DNA from: Candidatus Omnitrophota bacterium
GTDB taxonomy: Bacteria > Omnitrophota > Gorgyraeia > S143-82
Length of the DNA stretch: 7,188 bases
NCBI GenBank assembly: GCA_027034965.1
Contig: JALVWL010000218.1
Location: 1-7,188 of the forward strand
Direction: 5' to 3'
The notes beneath the pieces are model-generated. The model ran no database searches. It was not told the origin of the DNA and saw only the letters and a program-made list of their open reading frames with translations. Position numbers and translations under genes: made by a program. Positions 1-6,794 of the stretch are shown in pieces; the stretch's first letter is position 1, and each line of letters begins with the position of its first letter.

Positions 1-1
1 A

Positions 2-898
2 AAGGTAGAGGATCTGGTAAAGGTCTATCCTGGCGGTGTTAAGGCCCTTAATGGGGTGAGTTTTTCTGCTGAGCGGGGAGCGATATTGGGTCTGTTAGGG
101 CCTAATGGTGCGGGTAAGACTACCGCAATACGGATTATTTCTGGATACATATCGCCTGATAGGGGAAATGTCTTTATAGAGGATGTTAATCTCCTGAATG
201 AGCCCTCCAGGGCAAAGGCCCTTATAGGATATATGCCAGAGGTCTTATCTTTCTATCCAGAATTAAAGGTAAGAGAATATCTAGAGTTTAGGGCCTATCT
301 AAAAGGTGTGCCATTCAGGGCATTGAAAAGGGAATTGGATAGGGTGATGGACCTGGCATTTATAAAGGATGTTGAAAATAAACTCGTCTCAGGACTCTCC
401 AAGGGCTATCGTCAAAGATTGGGGTTTGCAGATGCCTTGCTTGGCTCTCCAAAGGTAATAATATTGGATGAGCCAACGATTGGTCTTGATCCGAATCAGA
501 TAATCAGGTTTAGAGAGAGTCTAAAGGCGGTTTCAAGGGATGCAGTGGTGATATTTTCTTCTCATATATTGCAGGAGGTAGAGGCGCTGTGTGATGATGT
601 GGTGATAATAGATAGGGGACAGGTGCGTGCTCAGGGCAAGAAAGAAGACCTCCTTTCATCGTATAAAGAGCGAAAGTTTATTGTTGAGGCAAAGATAGGG
701 GATCTGTCTTGTCTTGAGGGTTTTTTGCCTTATACGGTTGAACCTATACAAGATGGATGGGTACGGCTGAGCTTTTCTGTGCAGGAGGATATAAGGGAAG
801 AGATATTTCGGAGGATAGTTTCCTGTGGCGGGGCTATCCGGAGGATGGAGTGGGAGAGGTCTGATCTGGAAGATTTGTTTGTTTCACTTACTTCTTGA
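2..898 (+). CDS. ABC-2 type transporter ATP-binding protein (GldA-like), 5' partial
   Basis: ATPase subunit of an ABC-2 type (Gld/Nat/Nos-like) system; it would hydrolyse ATP on the cytoplasmic face and drive the permease encoded next door. The frame is open from the first bases of the window: 18 codons precede the GTG at 56 and encode a typical N-terminal strand (VEDLVKVYPGGVKALNGVSF), so the real start lies upstream. All motifs are intact: Walker A GPNGAGKTT (98-124), a Q-loop region in which GYMPE replaces the common GYLPQ/E, signature LSKGYRQR (395-418), Walker B VIILDEP (455-475) followed by D-loop GLDP, and the switch histidine in SSHILQE (563-565). A C-terminal tail of about 100 residues ends in the LEDLFVSLT type motif usual for ABC-2 ATPases. 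The AGGAGG of the next gene overlaps the stop codon. Family assignment is firm; the transported substrate cannot be told from sequence. Confidence 0.95.
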   Translation, partial: KVEDLVKVYPGGVKALNGVSFSAERGAILGLLGPNGAGKTTAIRIISGYISPDRGNVFIEDVNLLNEPSRAKALIGYMPEVLSFYPELKVREYLEFRAYLKGVPFRALKRELDRVMDLAFIKDVENKLVSGLSKGYRQRLGFADALLGSPKVIILDEPTIGLDPNQIIRFRESLKAVSRDAVVIFSSHILQEVEALCDDVVIIDRGQVRAQGKKEDLLSSYKERKFIVEAKIGDLSCLEGFLPYTVEPIQDGWVRLSFSVQEDIREEIFRRIVSCGGAIRRMEWERSDLEDLFVSLTS

Positions 899-910
899 GG
901 AGGCAGGGTT

Positions 911-1657
911 ATGTTGAAGCGAATCTGGGCTGTGTTTCTGAAGGAGCTGGAGGTCTTTCTATACAGCCCTATTATGTATGTCCTGTGGGCGGTCTTTCTC
1001 TTCTTTAATTCCTGGGCCTTTGTAAGTGTGTTAAATGTGCTCAATTCTCCTTCAGGGGCAGTACAGATATACCCTGTGGAGGTATTTTTCGGTGGTACGA
1101 TATTTTTCTGGCTATCTCTTTTGGTTCTGGTTCCGCTCCTTACTATGCGCTCTGTGAGTGAGGAGATTCGCACAGGTTCTGTAGAATTATTATTTACCAC
1201 TCCATTAAGGGAGTCTGAGTTTATTATGGGGAAGTTTTTGGCTGTAACTCTTGTATTGGCGGCGTTTTGGGTATCTACTTTGGCCTACCCATTTATGTTA
1301 GTGGGGAAGATGGAACTTTACTGGCCTGCTGTCTGGGTGGCATTTTTGGGGGTTTTACTCCTGAATGCTGCGATGAGTGCACTGGGTATATTTTGTTCTA
1401 CTCTAACCGCTAATCAGGTTGTGAGTGGTTTTTTGAGTTTTGTGTTTATGACGGTTTTGTTTACTATAGGGATATTTCAGAGGTTTTCTATTGGGATGGT
1501 CTCGAAGGTATTGGGATATATTAGTTTGATTGAGCAGTTTGATCCGTTTTCTTCGGGTGTGCTTAATTTGGCTTCGGTTGTTTACTTTATTTCATTTGCT
1601 GTCTTGTTTTTATTTGTATCGACTATTTCCCTGGCGCATAGGAGGCAGCGCTTATGA
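911..1657 (+). CDS. ABC-2 type transporter permease (GldF-like)
   Basis: Membrane subunit of the ABC system, 248 aa, a normal length for this family. About six hydrophobic helices can be read at residues 21-41, 60-78, 106-131, 138-164, 168-190 and 222-240. Between helices 2 and 3 is the cytoplasmic stretch MRSVSEEIRTGSVELLFTTP (79-98), characteristic of ABC-2/GldF permeases and probably the ATPase-contacting region. The sequence EQFDPFSSGVLNL near residues 208-220 also matches the pattern seen before the last helix of GldF-like proteins. The ATG at 911 has AGGAGG at 898-903 with a 7-nt spacer, which fixes the start. The stop overlaps the next start as ATGA at 1654-1657, so translation is likely coupled. 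With the ATPase before it and the GldG-type protein after it, it belongs to a Gld-like export or surface-associated complex whose substrate is unknown. Confidence 0.93.
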   Translation: MLKRIWAVFLKELEVFLYSPIMYVLWAVFLFFNSWAFVSVLNVLNSPSGAVQIYPVEVFFGGTIFFWLSLLVLVPLLTMRSVSEEIRTGSVELLFTTPLRESEFIMGKFLAVTLVLAAFWVSTLAYPFMLVGKMELYWPAVWVAFLGVLLLNAAMSALGIFCSTLTANQVVSGFLSFVFMTVLFTIGIFQRFSIGMVSKVLGYISLIEQFDPFSSGVLNLASVVYFISFAVLFLFVSTISLAHRRQRL

Positions 1658-3060
1658 AAGCTTTCTTAGCTCGTTTTGTCCTACTAGGTTCTATAGTTAT
1701 GCTGGCGGTTAGTCTGGTGGGCATAAATATACTGGTCTATCGCCACAACAGACAATGGGACTTTTCCGGCCAGGATATCTATAGGGTTTCTGAGAGGACA
1801 AAAAATATCCTTAAGGAGTTAAAGGAAGACGTCTATATCTATGTATGTTTTTCTCCCGCCCTCAGGGTAAGGGATTGGTTAAAGACCCTTCTCCAGGGTT
1901 ATAGGGAGGCATCTAGTTATGTGCACATTGAATTTGTTGACCCTGAGCGGGATGTGTCCAGGGTAAAGGAGCTTGCCCTTAAATATAGCGTGAATCCGAC
2001 AAATCTCATAATCGTCGAGAGCAAGGGGCGGCATAAGGTTATAGATGAAAATAAGCTTATCGAGATGGATTATTCGCCTGTTATGAAGGGCCAGCCTCCT
2101 GTGCCTTCGGGATTTAATGGCGAGGAGGCTATTACCTCTGCGATAATCTCGCTGACCCAGACACAAGCCCCTAGGATTGTCTTTGTAAAAGGGCATAAGG
2201 AATTGAGCATCAATTCTATGGCACCGGGTAAGGGCCTTTCTGAGGCGGTTGGCCTCCTCAAACAGGATGGCTATGAGGTCTCTGAATCTACTGTATTACA
2301 GATTCCCCTGGATTCGGAAAAAGAGGGAGTGCTGGTGTTGTCCTCTCCAAAGCTGAGTTTTCTGGATGAGGAGCTGGAGAGGATGACTAAACTACTTGAG
2401 GCCGGCTGGGGTGTGGTTATACTGGCTGACCCTGGGATGAGTGAGGATATAAGGGACTGGGCATCTGAACACCTTAAGGTCAGGATAGGTGATGATGTTG
2501 TGGTTGACCCTGAACTGAATGTTATGTCCCCGGTGGTATTGTTTGTGAATTATTATGGCTTGCATCAGATAACCAAACCCTTGATAGGCAGTGCCCTCCT
2601 CTTTACTCAGGCCTGTTCGGTGAGGCTCCAGAAACTAACAGAAGCTGATAAGGGATATGATCTTGAACCAATACTATTTACCTCTTCCTCGGCCTGGGCC
2701 GAAAAAGAGTGGCGATCGACTAGATATTCCTATGATAAGGATGTTGATGAGAAGGGCAGGATACCGCTTGCGGCCTGCGGCAATGTATCGAAGAGCAGGA
2801 TTGTAGTGGTTGGTGATTCTGATTTTGCAACAAATGTTGCGATAGATAATTTAAATAATCGTTCTTTCTGGGTATCTCTATTTGCCTGGGTGGTCAATAA
2901 GGAGGAGAAGATAGGGATTGCCCCTGTACCCATAAAGACATTGAGGTTGAATATGCCGGCCAGGGAGTTGAGGATTGTCTCTCTTTGGTCTATAGCCGGA
3001 CTTCCTTTGTTGGTGCTGGCTCTGGGCATTATATTTGTATGGTTGAGGCGCAGGATATGA
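1654..3060 (+). CDS. GldG-family ABC transporter auxiliary protein (membrane-anchored, extracytoplasmic)
   Basis: 468-aa protein of the GldG / 'ABC-type uncharacterized transport system' family (PF09822-like). It has a signal-anchor helix at about residues 8-30, a long soluble region, and a C-terminal helix at about 443-463 followed by the positive tail RRRI, so the bulk should be outside the cytoplasm and held at both ends. Family hallmarks include the post-anchor stretch WDFSGQDIYRVSERTKNILKEL (residues 35-56, like the W-D-x-T-x-x-x-x-x-L-S pattern), the EEAITSAIISLTQ helix followed by IVFVKGHKE, and VVVGDSDFATN near 2805-2835. GldG proteins lack a known enzymatic activity; in Bacteroidetes, GldA/F/G are linked to gliding, but this system occurs widely in non-gliding bacteria. 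The start is supported by AGGAGG at 1640-1645, 8 nt before the ATG. The gene overlaps the next one as ATGA. Confidence 0.9.
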   Translation: MKAFLARFVLLGSIVMLAVSLVGINILVYRHNRQWDFSGQDIYRVSERTKNILKELKEDVYIYVCFSPALRVRDWLKTLLQGYREASSYVHIEFVDPERDVSRVKELALKYSVNPTNLIIVESKGRHKVIDENKLIEMDYSPVMKGQPPVPSGFNGEEAITSAIISLTQTQAPRIVFVKGHKELSINSMAPGKGLSEAVGLLKQDGYEVSESTVLQIPLDSEKEGVLVLSSPKLSFLDEELERMTKLLEAGWGVVILADPGMSEDIRDWASEHLKVRIGDDVVVDPELNVMSPVVLFVNYYGLHQITKPLIGSALLFTQACSVRLQKLTEADKGYDLEPILFTSSSAWAEKEWRSTRYSYDKDVDEKGRIPLAACGNVSKSRIVVVGDSDFATNVAIDNLNNRSFWVSLFAWVVNKEEKIGIAPVPIKTLRLNMPARELRIVSLWSIAGLPLLVLALGIIFVWLRRRI

Positions 3061-3638
3061 AGCGGTTTTTCTTTTTATCCGCACTTACATTTATCGTGCT
3101 TTTGCTTCTCTATCTGGATGCGAAGTATATTATTTTAGACAAGAATTCTCTATTTAGGTATATGTCCTCGCATAGAGTTGTAAAAAGAGACTATGCGGTT
3201 AGGTTTATCGACTCCCTGGACAAAATAAGATTTGTTTATCATAATGACGAATATGAGATGGAGAAAAGGGAATTTTCTAATCCGTCTGTCCGTGATAAAC
3301 TAGTTAGATTTCTGACCGCTGATTTGGTGCGGGTAATAGAGGTGCCTGATGACGTAGAGCTTGAAGATTATGGGATATCTGATACAAATGGTTTGGTTGA
3401 GTTTGCTAGTGGTGGGAATAATTATGTGGTCAAGATTGGGGACGAGGTTGTCTCTGGTAGGGGACGATATGTCTTTGTAGGTGATGTATTGGGTATAGTC
3501 AGGGACGCAGATCTGCTATTATTTAGGGATATTTTTGGGAAGGGAGACAAGGATGATAGAGGAGAAGGTAAGGGAGTTGTTGAGTCTGGAGAAGGACGCC
3601 CAGCTGAGATTGACGCGGGCCCAGGTAGAGGCAGATGA
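3057..3638 (+). CDS. short DUF4340-type membrane-anchored protein
   Basis: 193 codons if started at the ATG within the ATGA overlap at 3057-3060; GAGG at 3045-3048 lies 8 nt upstream. Starting here puts MKRFFFLSALTFIVLLLLYL at the N-terminus, a clear uncleaved signal anchor. The frame is open further upstream to 2985, but that part lies inside the GldG gene. The body looks like one DUF4340 unit: a strand-rich stretch KIRFVYHNDEYEMEK, a linker ending in NPSVRDKLVRFLTADLVRVIEV, then the typical LEDYGISD..GLVEF and a GRGRYVFVGD segment. DUF4340 proteins often follow gldG genes and are of unknown function. Many are longer, with repeated units, so this copy is short. The last 28 residues or so (from about 166) are Gly/Glu/Arg/Asp-rich and are encoded where the next gene already runs in another frame; that tail looks accidental. 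Family assignment is moderate. Confidence 0.72.
   Translation: MKRFFFLSALTFIVLLLLYLDAKYIILDKNSLFRYMSSHRVVKRDYAVRFIDSLDKIRFVYHNDEYEMEKREFSNPSVRDKLVRFLTADLVRVIEVPDDVELEDYGISDTNGLVEFASGGNNYVVKIGDEVVSGRGRYVFVGDVLGIVRDADLLLFRDIFGKGDKDDRGEGKGVVESGEGRPAEIDAGPGRGR
3542..3546 (+). promoter_or_regulatory. Shine-Dalgarno site deciding the start of the stalk-subunit gene
   Basis: GGGAG (within AAGGGAG) ends 6 nt before the ATG at 3553. It favours this ATG over the in-frame TTG at 3535, whose only candidate site is AGGGA at 3525-3529 with a 5-nt spacer. The site lies within the coding sequence of the upstream DUF4340-type gene, so ribosomes translating that gene pass over it. Confidence 0.6.
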
Positions 3639-3882
3639 GATAAAAAAACATGGCCAGATAGAGGCCAAGCGAATCTTTGAAGAAGGGCGAAAAAGATTTC
3701 TGGAGGACGTGGAGCACGACAGACAGGCCCTTCACAATCAATTGAAGCTGTATGAGGAGAGGATACTCTCAGAGGCATTGGAAAAAGAGACCTCTATAAA
3801 AAATTACTATCAGGAGCATAAATCTTCTATAGCTAAAGAATTTGTAGAACATATCCTAAAATTATTAGAGGATTTGGCGTGA
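3553..3882 (+). CDS. V/A-type ATPase small peripheral-stalk subunit (G/H-like coiled coil)
   Basis: 109-aa, highly charged, almost wholly helical protein. MIEEKVRELLSLEKDAQLRL followed by repeated Ala/Glu/Lys/Arg-rich turns (AQVEADEIKKHGQIEAKRIFEEGRK) gives a long amphipathic coiled coil, the pattern of the G (also called H) subunit that pairs with subunit E to form the peripheral stalk of V/A-type ATPases. Its length fits G/H (about 100-110 aa) and is too short for E, which has an added globular C-terminal domain. The start at ATG 3553 is preferred on its ribosome site; a TTG at 3535 would add 6 residues. The gene begins 86 nt inside the preceding frame, and its stop overlaps the GTG start of subunit C (GTGA, 3879-3882). 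Coiled coils are weak evidence alone; the neighbouring C and I genes carry the call. An F-type b-subunit-like origin is the main alternative. Confidence 0.75.
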   Translation: MIEEKVRELLSLEKDAQLRLTRAQVEADEIKKHGQIEAKRIFEEGRKRFLEDVEHDRQALHNQLKLYEERILSEALEKETSIKNYYQEHKSSIAKEFVEHILKLLEDLA

Positions 3883-4892
3883 GACACTATTCTGCTCTAT
3901 ATGGGAAATTAGGTGCGCTTAGAGATAGTTTTCTCAATTTTGATGATATTCAGAGAATAACGGATGCAGCAGACCTTAGTCAAGCGGTATCTTATCTTGC
4001 CTCGAAAGGACTTGTCAGATCGGATGTCCTTGAGCCTAAAGAGATAGAGCGTCAGCTCCGCGAGAATTTTATTTCCAGACTTATAAATTTTATGTTTTAT
4101 GTGGCTGGCCCAGAAAAGGAATTATTCGAGTTTTTCCTCTATAAGTACGATATCTATAATCTCAAGATCCTACTGGCCTTACACTTTTCTAAACACGACA
4201 GGGATGTAGCAAACTATGTCTACCACACTACCCCTCTGTTCAAGAGGTATGCCTTTCTTATAGACAGGGAGAGTATTGTAGATAAGGACCTTTTGCTTGC
4301 ATTTAATGGGACCAGGATATTTCCGTTCCTTATGCATGCCTATAGACATTACAAAGATAAAGGAGACTTATTTTTTCTAGATACCATACTGGAGGACGAG
4401 TATTACCATGCCCTCCTCGAGAAAATAAAGTCGGATAAGGATAGGGATTTGCTGGATGTGTTCAGGTATGTCTTGGTAGTGCACAATATTCTCTGGGCCG
4501 TTAGATTACATTTCATCTATAAGTTATCCAAGGAGGAGATATACTATTACCTGGTGCTTCCATTACCAGGTATTCCTACCCAGAGGTTTATGGATCTGTT
4601 TTCAACAGATTCGCTAGACGATTTCAAGACTAGACTAGAAGGTTTTTTCCCTTATGTCCCTGGGCTGAATCTAGGCGCCAAGTTCGATGATATAGAGGAT
4701 ATAAAAAAGAGATTTTGGGATGCTCTCCTTGAATATCTGTGGCATAGGTCTAAGTCGGTCTTACCCTTTTCCTTGAGTGGTATGGTCGCCTGGATATTCG
4801 CGCAGGAGATGTTTTTGGACAAGGTTTCTTTCATTTTATATGAAAAGTACATAGTGCAGGAAGAATTGTTTGTTGCTGGGATGGAGGTATAG
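3879..4892 (+). CDS. ntpC: V/A-type ATP synthase subunit C (AC39 / d family)
   Basis: 337-aa soluble subunit that sits on top of the membrane ring and couples the central shaft of V1/A1 to Vo/Ao. Family features occur in order: the N-terminal RHYSALYGKLGAL, where each of the three pseudo-repeats usually begins with a Tyr/Arg-rich helix; KYDIYNLKILLALHF (89-103), matching the YDxxNLKxLLR motif; FLDTILEDEYYHALLEK (166-182), matching the LDxxYYxxL motif; FRYVLVVHNILWAVRLHFIYKLSKEEI (195-221), matching DxxNLxxxLRxK; and the C-terminal PFSLSGMVAWIFAQEMFLDKVSFIL (296-320), matching the PFSxxxxxAYLLAKExExxNLRxI ending. Length is normal. It starts at GTG 3879 in a GTGA overlap with the stalk gene; AGAGG just upstream is a fair ribosome site. 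Also named atpC in V/A-type nomenclature (not the F-type epsilon gene). Confidence 0.9.
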   Translation: MRHYSALYGKLGALRDSFLNFDDIQRITDAADLSQAVSYLASKGLVRSDVLEPKEIERQLRENFISRLINFMFYVAGPEKELFEFFLYKYDIYNLKILLALHFSKHDRDVANYVYHTTPLFKRYAFLIDRESIVDKDLLLAFNGTRIFPFLMHAYRHYKDKGDLFFLDTILEDEYYHALLEKIKSDKDRDLLDVFRYVLVVHNILWAVRLHFIYKLSKEEIYYYLVLPLPGIPTQRFMDLFSTDSLDDFKTRLEGFFPYVPGLNLGAKFDDIEDIKKRFWDALLEYLWHRSKSVLPFSLSGMVAWIFAQEMFLDKVSFILYEKYIVQEELFVAGMEV

Positions 4893-4895
4893 GAG
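4891..4895 (+). promoter_or_regulatory. Shine-Dalgarno site of subunit I gene
   Basis: AGGAG overlaps the TAG stop of subunit C and ends 6 nt before the ATG at 4902, which fixes the subunit I start and suggests coupled translation. Confidence 0.65.
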
Positions 4896-4901
4896 TTTAT
4901 T

Positions 4902-6794
4902 ATGTTTTTTGCTGAGAGATTGTCTCTTGGGCACGTCCTTCTGCTGGAGAAGGATGCCTCTAGATTTATCGAGGCACTGCTGGATACAGGTCTTGTACAG
5001 ATAGAGGATACCTATGAGCTGCTGGATATACCTGTCCCCAAAAAGTTTGATTTTAAGAATGAGCTAACCAGGCTGGACCTCCTTGAGTCTCGTATGGAGG
5101 CCCTCTGCAGGATACTCGACATAGATGTCAATCTCCTCTCAGAGGGTGATTGGTATGAGTTTGTAAAGGATATTTCCCTTGAGCCTACGGAGTTATCTAA
5201 AAATATAGGGGGGGATATAGATAGGGTTGAGAAGGATGTTACGGAGGTAATATCGCTTATAGAAAAAAGGAAGGAGTTTATATTCAATGCAAATCAGATT
5301 TCCTGGTTCCTCTCTATTTTGGTGCACTCTGGTCTGCAATACCTATATGAGTTGAATAAAGATCTGCTTTCCTTCTGGGTAGGTTCTATTCCAAGGACGA
5401 ATCTAGTAGGGCTCTACGAGGCCTTGCGAGATGTGCCTGCTGTGATTGAATATGCAAATGCCTCCAGGGACAGGGTAATGATATTTTTGGCCTCTATCCC
5501 TCGTTATAGTGAGAGGATTGCACCTGCCTTGAAGGCAGGAGGTTTTCTCGAGGTGGATATATCCGGTCTGGATCTGCACGAACCGTTGAGTGTATTGCTT
5601 GAGAATCTCGAGTTTGCTATATGGGAGGCAAGAGAAGAGATTGCTGATCTGACAGCTGTTTTGAATAAAAAGAGAGATGTTTTCTTCGAATTATTGGCAA
5701 AGCTCTATAAGCTACTTATGCTTGAAAGGCGGATTGTTAATGCTATGTCTATGTGCAGTGGTAGTTCCTACTTTGTGGTTGTAAATATCTGGGTAAAAGA
5801 GAGGGATAGGGCAAAGGTAGAAGAGGTGCTGAATCAGAGACTAGATTCAGTTGTAGAATTTGATTGGGTCAGTCCAGAGGAACTAGACATAGAACCTGAG
5901 AATATCCCTGCTAGTTTTAATGTCTCTGGGATTTGGGATTCATTTTTTAGGCTTGTTGAGACCTATGGGTATCCTGCCTTCAATGAGGTAAATCCCCTCC
6001 TTGTTTTTACCATAGGCTCGATTATTATGTATGGTTTTATGTTTGCAGATGTAGGGCACGGCTTGGTATTATTCCTCTTGGGAGTTTTGGCGAGGAAAAG
6101 GAATAAAGTATTTTCAGATATCCTGAGTTCGGTTGGGATAAGCTCTATCATATGGGGGTTGATATTTGGCAGTGTGTTTGGCAGAGAGGATATTATCAGG
6201 CCATTATGGGTTGCGCCGTTAAGTGCCCCATTAAGGCCTATGATATTATCGGTAGTTGTAGGAGCTATATACCTTTCCATTGGCATGCTCTTTTTCATAA
6301 TAAATAAAGTGAAAAATAAAAACTATTTTGAGGCAGTATTTGGGGAATGGGGTGTGGGGACCTTGATGCTGTACTGTAGTGTATTTTTGATGGCTATATT
6401 CAGACACAGCTATCCACTTTTATTATTTATGTTTTTCTCTGCGCTTGGAATTATGGTTTACGGCATACTAAGGGAATTGAGGCATAAGGAGATATCAGAG
6501 GTGTTGTTTACTCCTATAGAGATCTTCATAAGTATGTTTGCCAATACGGTTTCATTTGTGCGATTGGCTGCCTTTGCAGTAAATCACGCAGCCCTAATGA
6601 TAGTCGTATTTGTCCTGGCGGATATGCTAAAGGGGCTGGGATTGAGTGGGATACTTTTGTTTCTAGGCAATGTCTTTGTCATTGTATTGGAGGCAGTGCT
6701 TGTAATGATACAGACACTCAGGCTTCAGTATTATGAGTTCTTTTCTAAGTTTTACACGGGCAATGGCCGCAAATTTATCCCTTTACGCTGGTAG
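4902..6794 (+). CDS. ntpI: V/A-type ATP synthase subunit I (a subunit, ion-translocating stator)
   Basis: 630-aa membrane stator that carries ions past the K ring; length is normal for bacterial subunit I. Residues 1-350 form the cytoplasmic arm with two charged coiled-coil stretches (about 50-125 and 235-280), which contact the E/G stalks. From about 365 there are some eight membrane helices: 365-381, 385-398, 405-426, 447-468, 484-500, 504-522, 536-572 and 580-610. Motifs seen: MYGFMFADVGHG (376-387; usually MFGDxGHG), GLIFGSVFG (419-427), SFVRLAAFAVNHAAL (551-565) and LEAVLVMIQTLRLQYYEFFSKF (596-617). R554, H562, E597 and R607 fit the spacing of yeast Vph1 R735/H743 and E789/R799, so the ion half-channels look intact. 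The ring subunit K, usually the next gene, is absent; a promoter and a galT-like gene follow instead. Also called atpI. Confidence 0.95.
   Translation: MFFAERLSLGHVLLLEKDASRFIEALLDTGLVQIEDTYELLDIPVPKKFDFKNELTRLDLLESRMEALCRILDIDVNLLSEGDWYEFVKDISLEPTELSKNIGGDIDRVEKDVTEVISLIEKRKEFIFNANQISWFLSILVHSGLQYLYELNKDLLSFWVGSIPRTNLVGLYEALRDVPAVIEYANASRDRVMIFLASIPRYSERIAPALKAGGFLEVDISGLDLHEPLSVLLENLEFAIWEAREEIADLTAVLNKKRDVFFELLAKLYKLLMLERRIVNAMSMCSGSSYFVVVNIWVKERDRAKVEEVLNQRLDSVVEFDWVSPEELDIEPENIPASFNVSGIWDSFFRLVETYGYPAFNEVNPLLVFTIGSIIMYGFMFADVGHGLVLFLLGVLARKRNKVFSDILSSVGISSIIWGLIFGSVFGREDIIRPLWVAPLSAPLRPMILSVVVGAIYLSIGMLFFIINKVKNKNYFEAVFGEWGVGTLMLYCSVFLMAIFRHSYPLLLFMFFSALGIMVYGILRELRHKEISEVLFTPIEIFISMFANTVSFVRLAAFAVNHAALMIVVFVLADMLKGLGLSGILLFLGNVFVIVLEAVLVMIQTLRLQYYEFFSKFYTGNGRKFIPLRW

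Noticed and set aside
56..58. GTG at 56 as the start of the ABC ATPase
   Set aside because: The codons before it (2-55) encode the conserved N-terminal strand of ABC ATPases, so the true start is upstream of the window.
730..1200. Antisense open frame of 156 codons across the ABC ATPase/permease junction
   Set aside because: It lies opposite two well-supported genes, its translation is Ser/Thr/Arg-rich with no domain, and no ribosome site was evident; a shadow frame.
1530..1712. Short + strand frame of 60 codons across the permease/GldG junction
   Set aside because: Embedded in another frame of two solid genes joined by an ATGA overlap; its product has no recognisable features.
3642..3648. 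A-AAA-AAA heptamer in frame in the stalk gene as a programmed -1 frameshift site
   Set aside because: A -1 shift would add about 12 residues and stop at 3678-3680, giving a truncated coiled coil. No stimulatory stem-loop was seen and the unshifted frame gives a full subunit.
3422..3778. Antisense open frame of 118 codons opposite the DUF4340-type and stalk genes
   Set aside because: Pro/Ser-rich translation typical of the reverse of a Glu/Lys/Gly-rich coding strand; no family resemblance.
5829..5850. Inverted repeat CTGAATC-8 nt-GATTCAG
   Set aside because: A 7-bp arm repeat inside the subunit I coding region without a T-run or promoter context; expected by chance in several kb.
6192..6236. 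Imperfect inverted repeat around AGGCCATTATGGG and CCCATTAAGGCCT
   Set aside because: Two mismatches in 13 bp and a long loop, within the membrane part of subunit I; no regulatory context.
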